Positions 5,760 to 5,857 of a DNA stretch of 5,857 nt are shown piece by piece; the first letter of the stretch is position 1, and each line of letters opens with the position of its first letter. A program made the position numbers and the translations under genes. Location: contig JAFGIC010000127.1 in assembly GCA_016929815.1 (NCBI GenBank), forward strand, positions 1 through 5,857, read 5' to 3'. This DNA comes from Deltaproteobacteria bacterium (GTDB taxonomy: Bacteria > Desulfobacterota > DSM-4660 > Desulfatiglandales > HGW-15). Below the pieces are notes generated by a model. The model saw nothing but the letters and a program-made list of their open reading frames with translations, did not search any database and was not told where the DNA came from.

Positions 5760-5857
5760 TTATATCCCTCCCCTAATCTTTGTTTCATACCTGATTCCCT
5801 TGGGGGATATTATGATGTTCATCTCTCCCTGTTTTGGATTGATGATGGACAACTCAT
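5760..5857 (-). CDS. 3' end of a gene entering from the right edge, possibly another prepilin-like protein
   Basis: An open frame enters from the right edge on the minus strand, giving 31 residues before a TAA at 5762-5760. The tail reads ELSIINPKQGEMNI, then IISPKGIRYETKIRGGI. It is too short for firm family assignment. A beta-rich tail with a xxSPKGxxR pattern is common at the end of GspH/FimT-like prepilins, and its stop lies only 2 bases before the pilin-like gene's ATG, which supports a real gene in the same operon. The Shine-Dalgarno of the next gene is embedded in its last codons. Its reality is likely; a prepilin identity is a guess from context. Confidence 0.6.
   Translation of the reverse strand, partial: ELSIINPKQGEMNIIISPKGIRYETKIRGGI
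5766..5774 (-). promoter_or_regulatory. Strong ribosome binding site for the pilin-like gene
   Basis: On the minus strand AGGGGAGGG ends 8 bases before the ATG at 5757. It overlaps the final codons of the preceding gene, so ribosomes finishing that gene could restart here. It confirms the short prepilin leader start. Confidence 0.75.

Overview
The window reads as part of a moderately AT-rich bacterial chromosome (roughly 40-43% GC by eye) from a Gram-negative signalling-rich lineage. A DUF1178 protein, an FHA-GAF-class III cyclase, a stand-alone PP2C phosphatase, a six-helix membrane PAS sensor and class III prepilins together suggest Desulfobacterota or a related deltaproteobacterial group. 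A spirochaete is a weaker alternative. No rRNA, tRNA or taxonomic marker gene is present, so this placement is inference.

Layout, + strand: a DUF1178 zinc-ribbon protein (54-482); a 253-base AT-rich gap with weak inverted repeats; a small membrane-anchored protein of unknown function (736-1092); a 188-base gap with a candidate promoter; then a likely two-gene operon of a PP2C-type Ser/Thr phosphatase (1281-2045) and an FHA-GAF-adenylate cyclase (2087-3742).

Layout, - strand, read right to left: the 3' end of a gene running off the right edge (5760-5857, probably a prepilin-like protein), a type IV pilin/pseudopilin-like protein (5302-5757), and a six-TM protein with two PAS domains but no output domain (3751-5259). 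The sensor and the cyclase converge tail to tail with only 8 bases between their stop codons.

Working model (inference): the phosphatase removes phosphate from Ser/Thr-phosphorylated proteins. The FHA domain of the cyclase would read phosphothreonine on a partner, so the pair would link Ser/Thr phosphorylation to cAMP synthesis. No Ser/Thr kinase is encoded here, so it must lie elsewhere. The PAS sensor is organised with pilin genes rather than with the cyclase, but its position makes it a candidate input to either system. I see no CRISPR array, insertion sequence, integrase or toxin-antitoxin pair. The most unusual points are a pilin-linked PAS sensor without output, an Arg-to-Asn change in the PP2C phosphate-binding motif, and a small membrane protein whose motif resembles a Cys-rich metal-binding motif with the Cys positions replaced.
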